A DNA stretch of 12,592 bases from Deltaproteobacteria bacterium (GTDB lineage Bacteria; Desulfobacterota; Binatia; Binatales; Binataceae). The notes beneath the pieces are model-generated. The model worked only from the letters and a program-made list of their open reading frames with translations, had not been told where the DNA came from and did not search any database. The DNA is taken from positions 1-12,592 of the forward strand of contig DAHZDR010000143.1 of assembly GCA_027403435.1 (NCBI GenBank), given 5' to 3'. Shown one piece after another: positions 1 to 5,612 of the stretch. Within the stretch, counting starts at the first letter, position 1, and each line of letters starts with the position of its first letter. Position numbers and translations under genes: made by a program.

Positions 1-1092
1 AAGCGCACGGCCGCGCAAATCGCCGAAACTTTCGACGCGGTCGGCGGCGTGCTCAACGCTTTCACCGGCAAGGAATACACCTGCTATTACGCGAAGGTTC
101 TGGGCGAGGACCTGGCGATGGCGACCGAGGTGCTGGCGGACCTGTTCCTCGAATCGGTCTTCGACCCGGCCGAAATCGATCGCGAACGCCAGGTCGTGCT
201 GCAGGAAATTTCGCAGGCCGAGGACACCCCCGACGATTTTATCCACGACCTGTTCAATCTCCATTTCTGGAAGGGACATCCGCTGTCGCTGCCGATCTTC
301 GGTTCGGTGGAATCGGTCAACGCGATCGATCGCGCGCTGCTGACCGGCTTCATGGCCGACCGTTATCGCGCCGGACGCGTGTTTATCGCGGCGGCGGGCG
401 CGGTTGACCACGACCGGCTGGCCGCGGATTGCGCGCGTTATTTCGGCGGCGTCGAGGGCGACGGCCGCGGCGAGCCGATCGCGCCGCCGCTGGAACAGGC
501 GGTCGTGCTCAATCATCGCAAGGACCTCGAGCAGGCCCATCTATGTATCGGCGGACCCGGCGTCAGCCAGACCGATCCGCTGAGATACGCCGCCTACGTG
601 CTGAACACCGCGCTGGGCGGCGGGATGTCGTCGCGGCTGTTCCAGGAAGTGCGCGAAAAACGCGGCCGCGTATACACTATCTATTCATTCATTTCGGCGT
701 TTATCGATTGCGGCTACTTCGGCATCTACGCCGGCGCCAGCCCGGAGTGGATCGACGAAGTAATCGAAGTCACGCTCGGCGAAATCCGCAGCGTCGTGCG
801 CGAAGGCTTGAAACCCGCGGAGCTCGAACGCGCCAAGAGCCAGCTCAAGGGCAACATGCTGCTCGGGATGGAATCGACCGACAGCCGGATGAACCGGATT
901 GCGCGCAACGAAATCTACTTCCGCCGCGATATTCCGCTCGAAGAAGTCGCGCGCGCGATCGAAGGCGTCACCAACGACCAGGTGGTCGAACTCGCGGCGA
1001 AATGTTTTCGGCCGGATCGGATGGGGATGGTGCTGCTCGGCGACCCCAAAGGCCGTGACCTGGACGATCAGGTGTGGGCGCCGCTCGGCTGA
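1..1092 (+). CDS. M16 family (insulinase/pitrilysin-like) zinc peptidase, 5'-truncated by the window
   Basis: This is the C-terminal 363 residues of a processing-peptidase-like M16 protein. Family members are usually about 415 to 420 residues, so roughly 55 N-terminal residues lie outside the window. The window opens at KRTAAQIAE, which in the family follows directly after the HXXEH zinc motif, so that motif is just upstream and unseen. The third zinc ligand is probably Glu69 of the visible part, within ERQVVLQEI (62-70). The second-domain signature is clear at 206-222 (GGGMSSRLFQEVREKRG), followed by Tyr225. Family members cleave peptides in a closed two-lobed chamber; the substrate here is unknown. 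In the Deltaproteobacteria I recall, this gene lies between pnp and dut, and dut is indeed the next plus-strand gene. The stop is TGA at 1090-1092. A minus-strand gene converges on it 38 bp away. I see no terminator in that gap. Confidence 0.93.
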   Translation, partial: KRTAAQIAETFDAVGGVLNAFTGKEYTCYYAKVLGEDLAMATEVLADLFLESVFDPAEIDRERQVVLQEISQAEDTPDDFIHDLFNLHFWKGHPLSLPIFGSVESVNAIDRALLTGFMADRYRAGRVFIAAAGAVDHDRLAADCARYFGGVEGDGRGEPIAPPLEQAVVLNHRKDLEQAHLCIGGPGVSQTDPLRYAAYVLNTALGGGMSSRLFQEVREKRGRVYTIYSFISAFIDCGYFGIYAGASPEWIDEVIEVTLGEIRSVVREGLKPAELERAKSQLKGNMLLGMESTDSRMNRIARNEIYFRRDIPLEEVARAIEGVTNDQVVELAAKCFRPDRMGMVLLGDPKGRDLDDQVWAPLG

Positions 1093-1130
1093 GCCGCCCG
1101 CCTGGAAAATCCTGATTATTCGCTTGCCGC

Positions 1131-1730
1131 TCAGGGCGTGGTGGCAACGCCGTCGATCACGTTATGGCCGAGATTCGTGCCGCCGGTGACTCCCCCGCCG
1201 TTGCCATTCAGCACGTTATTCTCGTAGCCGCTGGTGTCGTCGGCGCCGAAATTCAAGCCCATTCCGGCGTTTTCCGCAACGATATTGCCGTTGATCAGGC
1301 ATCCGCTGGCGCAATCGACGCCGTCGCCGCCATTATTGACGATGCGCACGCCCGCAACTTCGCTATCGGCGCCGAGGTTGAGCGCCGTCCCGGCGATATT
1401 CGTGATCGTGCCGTTGAGCACGGCGACGTTGGTCACGCCCGGCGCCGTTTTGATGCCGACGCTCGTGCCGGAGCCGCCGGGGCCGATGATCGCGTTGCCG
1501 TTCAGGTTCAGCGTGACGTTCGAGACCGTGACCATCACCACGGGCAGATTCTTCAGGCGACTGAGCAGGTTGTGCGGCAGGTAGTAGCTGCCGGGCTTGG
1601 CGATGCGCACAGTCGCCCCCGTTCCCACCAGCGCCATTGGAGCGTGCGCTTGCGCGGCGGCGGCGCCGGCCGTGAATACGATTGCTCCCGCGAGCATGGC
1701 GGCGGCGATTGCCTTTATGATTTGCGACAT
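1131..1730 (-). CDS. Secreted small right-handed parallel beta-helix protein
   Basis: The product has 199 residues. The first 30 look like a Sec signal peptide: Lys6, a hydrophobic Ala/Ile/Leu core, and probable cleavage near AQA-HA. Residues 65 to 195 show repeating short strands rich in Val, Ile, Asn and Gly, such as VTLNLNGNAIIG (72-83), VAVLNGTITNIAG (102-114) and CLINGNIVAEN (144-154). That is the pattern of a right-handed beta-helix of the pectate-lyase-like superfold. A Cys pair, C140 and C144, could form a disulfide. There is no recognisable catalytic set, so an enzyme activity cannot be claimed; a structural or carbohydrate-binding role outside the cytoplasm is possible. The frame stays open upstream to 1796, but the ATG at 1730 has a strong Shine-Dalgarno 8 bp away and puts the signal peptide at the N-terminus. 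It sits in reverse orientation between the M16 gene and dut, so it probably has its own promoter. Confidence 0.82.
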   Translation of the reverse strand: MSQIIKAIAAAMLAGAIVFTAGAAAAQAHAPMALVGTGATVRIAKPGSYYLPHNLLSRLKNLPVVMVTVSNVTLNLNGNAIIGPGGSGTSVGIKTAPGVTNVAVLNGTITNIAGTALNLGADSEVAGVRIVNNGGDGVDCASGCLINGNIVAENAGMGLNFGADDTSGYENNVLNGNGGGVTGGTNLGHNVIDGVATTP

Positions 1731-1738
1731 CGAGATGG

Positions 1739-1747
1739 CCCTCCCCC
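1739..1747 (-). promoter_or_regulatory. Strong ribosome binding site fixing the start of the beta-helix gene
   Basis: On the minus strand this reads GGGGGAGGG and ends 8 bp before the ATG at 1728-1730. It is one of the best Shine-Dalgarno sequences in the window. It is the main reason for preferring this start over in-frame codons further upstream. Confidence 0.7.
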
Positions 1748-1794
1748 GGGCGATACCAGTCGAACGCCGTGTGACGGCATGGCGCTCGCGCGGC

Positions 1795-1800
1795 ATTTTA
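1795..1800 (-). promoter_or_regulatory. Possible -10 box for the beta-helix gene
   Basis: The minus strand reads TAAAAT, five of six matches to the sigma-70 consensus TATAAT, about 65 bp upstream of the beta-helix start. I do not see a good -35 hexamer at 16 to 18 bp, so this is only a candidate. The same hexamer occurs divergently at 1867-1872 before dut. The 198 bp from 1731 to 1928 therefore probably act as a divergent regulatory region. Confidence 0.3.
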
Positions 1801-1863
1801 TCGACTTGTCCCGCTGGCGGCCATAGCGAATTGTCGGCGGCGAATGATCGGCGGGCGGGATGC

Positions 1864-1872
1864 TGATAAAAT
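1864..1872 (+). promoter_or_regulatory. Candidate extended -10 promoter for dut-purB
   Basis: The sequence TGATAAAAT combines a TGn extension with TAAAAT (1867-1872), five of six matches to the -10 consensus. Extended -10 promoters can work without a good -35 box, and none is evident at the right spacing here. Transcription would start near 1879, giving a leader of about 50 nt that contains the hairpin at 1890-1910. No experimental support is visible in sequence alone. Confidence 0.42.
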
Positions 1873-1889
1873 CACGATGTTCGATGGCT

Positions 1890-1910
1890 CCCGTCTGATT
1901 GAAAGACGGG
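1890..1910 (+). promoter_or_regulatory. Leader stem-loop upstream of dut
   Basis: Perfect 7 bp arms CCCGTCT (1890-1896) and AGACGGG (1904-1910) enclose a 7-nt loop, GATTGAA. There is no T-run after the right arm, so this is not a classical intrinsic terminator. It lies between the candidate promoter and the dut ATG, ending 18 bp before it. It could be a leader RNA structure that tunes translation or stability, or as DNA an operator-like inverted repeat. The role is inference; the repeat itself is directly seen. Confidence 0.45.
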
Positions 1911-1928
1911 CGCGGTCGAGCGGCACGC

Positions 1929-2372
1929 ATGACGCCACGAGTTAAAATAACCCGCACGCGACCCCATCGCTGGCCTTTGCCCAGCTACCAAAGCGCGCAC
2001 GCCGCGGGGGCCGATCTGGTCGCCGACCTCGACGCGGCGCGCGAACTTGGCCCGCTGGAGCGCGCGGCGATACCGACCGGAATCGCGATCGAATTGCCCG
2101 CCGGATACGAGGCGCAGGTGCGTCCCCGCAGTGGCCGGGCGCTCGCCGAAGGCCTCGCGCTGGTCAATTCGCCCGGCACGATCGACGCCGATTATCGCGG
2201 AGAGATTCGGGTGATCGTGATCAACCTTGGCGCCGCGCCGCTGACGATCCGGCCGGGCGATCGGATCGCGCAAATCGTGATTGCGCCGGTCGCGCGCGCC
2301 GAATTTATCGAGACCGGCTCGCTCGATACGAGCGGCCGCGGCGCCGGCGGATTTGGCCATACCGGCCGTTGA
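1929..2372 (+). CDS. dut: Deoxyuridine 5'-triphosphate nucleotidohydrolase (dUTPase)
   Basis: Trimeric dUTPase hydrolyses dUTP to dUMP and pyrophosphate, keeping uracil out of DNA and feeding dTMP synthesis. The 147-residue product has all five family motifs. Motif I is AGADL (26-30). Motif II is PRSG (66-69). Motif III is GTIDADYRG (83-91), with Asp86 matching the catalytic Asp of the E. coli GLIDSDYQG segment. Motif IV is RIAQIVIAPV (112-121). The glycine-rich motif V is RGAGGFGHTGR (137-147), which closes over the active site of a neighbouring subunit. Length is normal for the family. An in-frame TTG at 1899 would add 10 residues lying in the leader hairpin, so ATG 1929 is preferred. Its Shine-Dalgarno is weak. 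The stop lies 14 bp before the purB ATG, so dut and purB are probably co-transcribed. Confidence 0.95.
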   Translation: MTPRVKITRTRPHRWPLPSYQSAHAAGADLVADLDAARELGPLERAAIPTGIAIELPAGYEAQVRPRSGRALAEGLALVNSPGTIDADYRGEIRVIVINLGAAPLTIRPGDRIAQIVIAPVARAEFIETGSLDTSGRGAGGFGHTGR

Positions 2373-2386
2373 GTCGAGACCGCCCG

Positions 2387-3805
2387 ATGAGCGAAAAGCG
2401 CAACGCTAATTCTTCCGCGGTGGACGCGGCCCTGCTGGCGGTCACGCCGATCGACGGCCGTTACCGCGAGCGCACGCGCGCGCTTGCGCAATATTTCAGC
2501 GAGTACGCGCTGATCCGCTACCGCGTGCGGGTCGAAATCGAATGGTTTCTGGCGCTGGCGGAGAATCGGGAATTCACCGCGCGGCCCGCGCTCGACGACC
2601 AGGCCGCGGCGCGGCTGCGCGCGTTATATGGGGAATTTTCGCTTCGCGACGCCGCGCGCGTGAAGGAACTCGAGGCCGAAACCAATCATGACGTGAAGGC
2701 GCTTGAGTATTTTCTTAAGGAAAAAATCGCCGCGCTAGATTCCGCGTTGCCGCTCGAAATGATTCATTTCGCCTGCACTTCGGAGGATATCAGCAACCTC
2801 GCGTGGGCCTTGATGCTCAAGGAGTTTGTCGCGGACGAACTGCTGCCGGCGCTGGCGAAAATCGCCGGGCGGCTGGGCGCGATGGCGCGCGAGTACGCCG
2901 CGGTCCCGATGCTCGCGCGGACGCATGGACAGGAAGCGTCGCCGACCACGGCCGGCAAGGAGTTGGCGGTGTTCGCCCACCGGCTCGAACGCCAGCTCGG
3001 CTATCTGCGCCGCCAGGAATTTCTCGGCAAGGCCAATGGCGCCGTCGGCAACTTCAACGCGCATCGCGCGGCCGCGCCCGAAGTCGATTGGATCGCTCAT
3101 TCGCGGCGCTTCGTCGAGTCGCTCGGTCTGGTCTGGAATCCGCTGACCACGCAAATCGAGAGCCACGATTTTCTCGCCGAGCTGTTCGACACGGTCGCGC
3201 GCGTCGGCGCGGTGCTGATCGATTTCGCCCGCGACATCTGGGGCTATGTCGCGCTTGGCTATTTTGGCCAGAAGATGGCCGCCGGCGAAGTTGGATCGTC
3301 CGTGATGCCGCACAAAATCAATCCGATCGATTTCGAAAACGCCGAAGGCAACCTGGGGCTGGCGATCGCGATGTTTCAGCATCTGGCGGTCAAGTTGCCG
3401 GTCTCGCGATGGCAGCGCGATTTGAGCGACAGCGCCGCGATGCGCGGAATCGGCACGGCGTTCGGCCATGTGACGGTCGCGATCGCGTCGCTCGAGCGCG
3501 GCATCGGCAAGCTCACGCTCAATCGCGCGCGGCTGGCCGCCGATCTGGAGAACGACAAGGCGTGGGAAGTGCTCGCCGAGGGAATTCAGACCGTGATGCG
3601 CCGTCACGGGCTGGAGCGGCCATACGAGCGGCTCAAAGAGCTGACGCGCGGGCGCGCCACTGGACGCGAGGCGCTGCGGGAATTCGTCGCGACGCTGGAA
3701 TTGCCGGAGGCGGCGCGCCGCGAGCTGCTGGCGCTCGAACCTAAAACCTACCTCGGCTATGCGCGCGAGCTTGCGGAGCGGTTCGCGCCCGCGGCGAAGA
3801 AATGA
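2387..3805 (+). CDS. purB: Adenylosuccinate lyase, long E. coli-type
   Basis: PurB releases fumarate twice in purine synthesis: from SAICAR to AICAR and from adenylosuccinate to AMP. The 472-residue product aligns by eye with E. coli PurB over its whole length. Shared segments include TPIDGRY (20-26), NHDVKALEYFLKEK (100-113), HFACTSEDI (127-135), RTHGQ (178-182, His180 the probable catalytic acid), WNPLTTQIE (250-258), the fumarase/aspartase loop GSSVMPHKINPIDFEN (303-318, Ser305 the probable catalytic base), LPVSRWQRDLSDS (337-349), and VLAEGIQTVMRR (395-406). An in-frame TTG at 2369 overlaps the dut stop and would add six residues; ATG 2387 matches family N-termini better, though its Shine-Dalgarno is poor. 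Downstream is a 156 bp gap before purC. The long PurB type is unexpected next to purS-purQ-purL and a Bacillus-like purF. Confidence 0.96.
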   Translation: MSEKRNANSSAVDAALLAVTPIDGRYRERTRALAQYFSEYALIRYRVRVEIEWFLALAENREFTARPALDDQAAARLRALYGEFSLRDAARVKELEAETNHDVKALEYFLKEKIAALDSALPLEMIHFACTSEDISNLAWALMLKEFVADELLPALAKIAGRLGAMAREYAAVPMLARTHGQEASPTTAGKELAVFAHRLERQLGYLRRQEFLGKANGAVGNFNAHRAAAPEVDWIAHSRRFVESLGLVWNPLTTQIESHDFLAELFDTVARVGAVLIDFARDIWGYVALGYFGQKMAAGEVGSSVMPHKINPIDFENAEGNLGLAIAMFQHLAVKLPVSRWQRDLSDSAAMRGIGTAFGHVTVAIASLERGIGKLTLNRARLAADLENDKAWEVLAEGIQTVMRRHGLERPYERLKELTRGRATGREALREFVATLELPEAARRELLALEPKTYLGYARELAERFAPAAKK

Positions 3806-3806
3806 T

Positions 3807-3829
3807 CGGCGCCGATCGCGCCGGGTTTT
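3807..3829 (+). terminator. Weak intrinsic terminator-like hairpin after purB
   Basis: A 6 bp stem CGGCGC (3807-3812) and GCGCCG (3818-3823) with loop CGATC is followed after two bases by TTTT (3826-3829), immediately after the purB stop at 3803-3805. The same stretch also holds a perfect 14 bp DNA palindrome at 3804-3817 that overlaps the stop codon. The T-run is short, so termination would be partial at best. It could attenuate read-through from dut-purB into purC. Confidence 0.35.
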
Positions 3830-3840
3830 ATGCACAGGCC

Positions 3841-3869
3841 CGGCCGCTTTGTGGATATAACCGCGGCCG
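3841..3869 (+). repeat. Inverted repeat in the purB-purC gap
   Basis: Arms CGGCCGC (3841-3847) and GCGGCCG (3863-3869) are perfect complements separated by 15 bases that include the AT-rich string GGATATAA. In DNA this is the arrangement of a dyad operator, and in RNA a stem-loop. GC-rich arms like these also arise by chance in such a genome, so significance is uncertain. It does not resemble the enterobacterial PurR box. Confidence 0.3.
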
Positions 3870-3895
3870 CGCGCGGATTGACGGGGCTCGCCAGG

Positions 3896-3924
3896 TTTTC
3901 CCGCACGCGGCGCCGAAGTAAAAT
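3896..3924 (+). promoter_or_regulatory. Possible promoter for the purC-purF operon
   Basis: TAAAAT at 3919-3924 matches five of six bases of the -10 consensus. TTTTCC at 3896-3901 sits at a 17 bp spacing but is a poor -35. A better-looking TTGACG at 3878-3883 is 35 bp from this -10 and so cannot pair with it. The purC start would be about 30 nt downstream of transcription initiation. No purine riboswitch or PurR-type palindrome is recognisable in the gap. Confidence 0.3.
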
Positions 3925-3961
3925 CCAGGTTACGAAATCCAACCGGATCAGGGTGAAAAGC

Positions 3962-4678
3962 GTGAGCGACAATCCCGAAAAACGCGAAATGTTTTACGAA
4001 GGCAAGGCGAAGAAGCTTTATGCCACCGCCGACCCGGATTTGGTGATCGCCTATTTCAAGGACGACGCCACCGCCTTCAACGCCAAAAAAAAAGGCACGA
4101 TCGAAGACAAGGGCGTGATTAACAACCGGATGTCGGAGTTGTTCTTCACGCTGCTCGAGCGCGAAGGCGTCAAGACCCACTTTGTGCGCCGGATGAACGA
4201 TCGCGAGATGCTGTGCAAGCGGCTCGAAATCGTGCCCGCCGAAACCGTCGTGCGCAATATCGTGGCGGGTTCGATGGCCAAGCGGCTGGGACGCGAGGAG
4301 GGCGAGACGCTGCCGTTTCCAATCGTCGAGTTCTATTACAAGTCCGACCCGCTCGACGATCCGCTGATTCTGCCGGAGCACGCGATCGCCTTCGGCTGGG
4401 CGACCGAAGCGGAATTGCGCGCGATTCGTGAAACGGCGCTCCGCGTCAACCGGGTGCTCATCGACTTTCTGGATCAGCGCGGCGTGATTCTGGTCGATTT
4501 CAAACTTGAATTCGGCCGCCATCACGGCGAAATCCTGCTCGGCGACGAAATTTGTCCCGACACCTGCCGTTTCTGGGACAAGGCGACGCGCAAGAAGCTC
4601 GACAAGGATCGCTTCCGGCGCGATCTCGGCGACGTCGAAGGCGCCTATCAGGAGATGCTGCGGCGGGTGGAGAATTAG
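3962..4678 (+). CDS. purC: Phosphoribosylaminoimidazole-succinocarboxamide (SAICAR) synthase
   Basis: PurC ligates aspartate to CAIR with ATP, making SAICAR, which PurB then cleaves. From GTG 3962 the product is 238 residues, the normal bacterial length. Family landmarks are YEGKAKKLY (12-20, nucleotide-binding N-terminus), VVRNIVAGSMAKRLG (96-110), ILVDFKLEFG (176-185), GDEICPDTCRFWD (194-206) and LDKDRFRRDLG (213-223). GTG 3962 is chosen because AGGG lies 8 bp upstream and the N-terminus matches relatives. A second GTG at 3953 is possible, and an in-frame codon at 3830 would add 44 residues unlike the family. A run of nine A (4085-4093) encodes Lys42-44 in frame, which is unusual in a GC-rich gene. 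The gene heads a tight operon, with the purS start 2 bp after its stop. Confidence 0.95.
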   Translation: MSDNPEKREMFYEGKAKKLYATADPDLVIAYFKDDATAFNAKKKGTIEDKGVINNRMSELFFTLLEREGVKTHFVRRMNDREMLCKRLEIVPAETVVRNIVAGSMAKRLGREEGETLPFPIVEFYYKSDPLDDPLILPEHAIAFGWATEAELRAIRETALRVNRVLIDFLDQRGVILVDFKLEFGRHHGEILLGDEICPDTCRFWDKATRKKLDKDRFRRDLGDVEGAYQEMLRRVEN

Positions 4679-4680
4679 GC

Positions 4681-4926
4681 TTGCGCGCGAAGGTTTACGT
4701 CACGCCGCGCAAGGGCATCCTCGATCCGCAGGGCCGCGCGGTCGAAGGCGCCCTCAAAAGCCTTGGCTTTGGCGCCGTCGGCAACGTCCGCGTCGGCCGT
4801 TTTATCACGCTCGAAATCGACGCGCCTTCGCGCGCCGAAGCCGAAATCGCCGTCCGGCAAATCTGCGAGCGGCTGCTGGCGAATCCGAATATCGAGGACT
4901 TCACCTTTGAGGTCGCGGCCGAATGA
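4681..4926 (+). CDS. purS: FGAR amidotransferase small subunit PurS
   Basis: PurS is the small structural subunit that bridges PurQ and PurL in the three-part phosphoribosylformylglycinamidine synthase and is needed for ammonia transfer between them. The product is 81 residues, the family norm. It opens with the typical strand AKVYVTPRKGILDPQGRAVE (3-22), continues with LKSLGFGAVGNVRVGRFI (26-43), and ends near NPNIEDFTFEV (68-78). The start is TTG at 4681, 2 bp after the purC stop, with GGAG at 4669-4672 spaced 8 bp. No ATG or GTG fits the family N-terminus. The stop overlaps the purQ ATG (ATGA at 4923-4926), indicating coupled translation of these interacting subunits. Confidence 0.94.
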   Translation: MRAKVYVTPRKGILDPQGRAVEGALKSLGFGAVGNVRVGRFITLEIDAPSRAEAEIAVRQICERLLANPNIEDFTFEVAAE

Positions 4927-5612
4927 AGTGGGGCGTGGTCAGATTTCCCGGCTCGCTCGACGACGGCGACGCGCTCTGGGCCTTGCGTGACGCGCTCGGG
5001 CAGGAGGCGGCGAGCCTGTGGCATAAGGACGAAACGCTCGGCGGCGCCGAATGCGTCGTGCTGCCGGGGGGCTTCAGTTACGGCGACTATCTGCGCTGCG
5101 GCGCGATCGCGCGCTTCTCGCCGATCATGAAATCGGTCGCGCGCTTCGCCGCCGACGGCGGCCTGGTGCTCGGCATCTGCAACGGCTTTCAGATTCTTTG
5201 CGAGGCGCATTTGCTGCCCGGCGCGCTGACGCGCAACCGTTCGCTGGCCTTCGTCTGCGATTTCGTCAACCTGCGCGTCGAGAACGCCGCGACGCCCTTT
5301 ACCCGCGCCGCGCGCCCGGGCGAATTGCTGCGCCTGCCGATCAAGCATGGCGAGGGCCGCTACGTGGCGCCCGAGGATGAATTGCGCCAGCTCGAAGAGC
5401 GCGGGCAAATCCTGCTGCGCTACGTCGATGAAAGCGGCGCGGCGACCGACGCCGCGAATCCCAACGGCGCGATGCGCTCGATCGCCGGAGTCGCCAACGA
5501 GCGCTTCAACGTCTTCGGCCTGATGCCGCATCCGGAGCACGCGGTGGAGGCGGCGCTCGGCGGCGTCGCCGGCCGCAAAATCTTCGAGTCGATCGCCGGA
5601 GCCGCGCGATGA
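4923..5612 (+). CDS. purQ: FGAR amidotransferase glutaminase subunit PurQ
   Basis: PurQ is the class I glutaminase subunit that releases ammonia from glutamine and passes it to PurL for conversion of FGAR to FGAM. The 229-residue product shows the full triad: Cys86 in GICNGFQIL (84-92), and His203 with Glu205 in MPHPEH (201-206). The N-terminal segment KWGVVRFPGS and the PGGFSYGDYLRCGAIARFSP segment (48-67) are hallmarks of the separate PurQ found in Bacillus, archaea and many proteobacteria, not the fused gamma-proteobacterial enzyme. The start ATG overlaps the purS stop, and the stop overlaps the purL ATG by 4 bp, so the three subunits are translated as a coupled set. Confidence 0.96.
   Translation: MKWGVVRFPGSLDDGDALWALRDALGQEAASLWHKDETLGGAECVVLPGGFSYGDYLRCGAIARFSPIMKSVARFAADGGLVLGICNGFQILCEAHLLPGALTRNRSLAFVCDFVNLRVENAATPFTRAARPGELLRLPIKHGEGRYVAPEDELRQLEERGQILLRYVDESGAATDAANPNGAMRSIAGVANERFNVFGLMPHPEHAVEAALGGVAGRKIFESIAGAAR

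Noticed and set aside
1164..1826. A plus-strand open frame of about 220 codons over the beta-helix gene
   Set aside because: The minus-strand reading has a signal peptide, regular beta-helix periodicity and a strong ribosome binding site. The plus-strand reading is Ala/Asp/Arg-rich and featureless.
3878..3883. TTGACG as a -35 box for purC
   Set aside because: The nearest reasonable -10 (TAAAAT at 3919) is 35 bp away, about twice the workable spacing.
2735..4525. A long open frame of nearly 600 codons on the minus strand across purB and purC
   Set aside because: It is antisense to two unmistakable enzymes, has low-complexity Arg/Gln/His-rich composition typical of a reverse-frame shadow in GC-rich DNA, and shows no recognisable domain.
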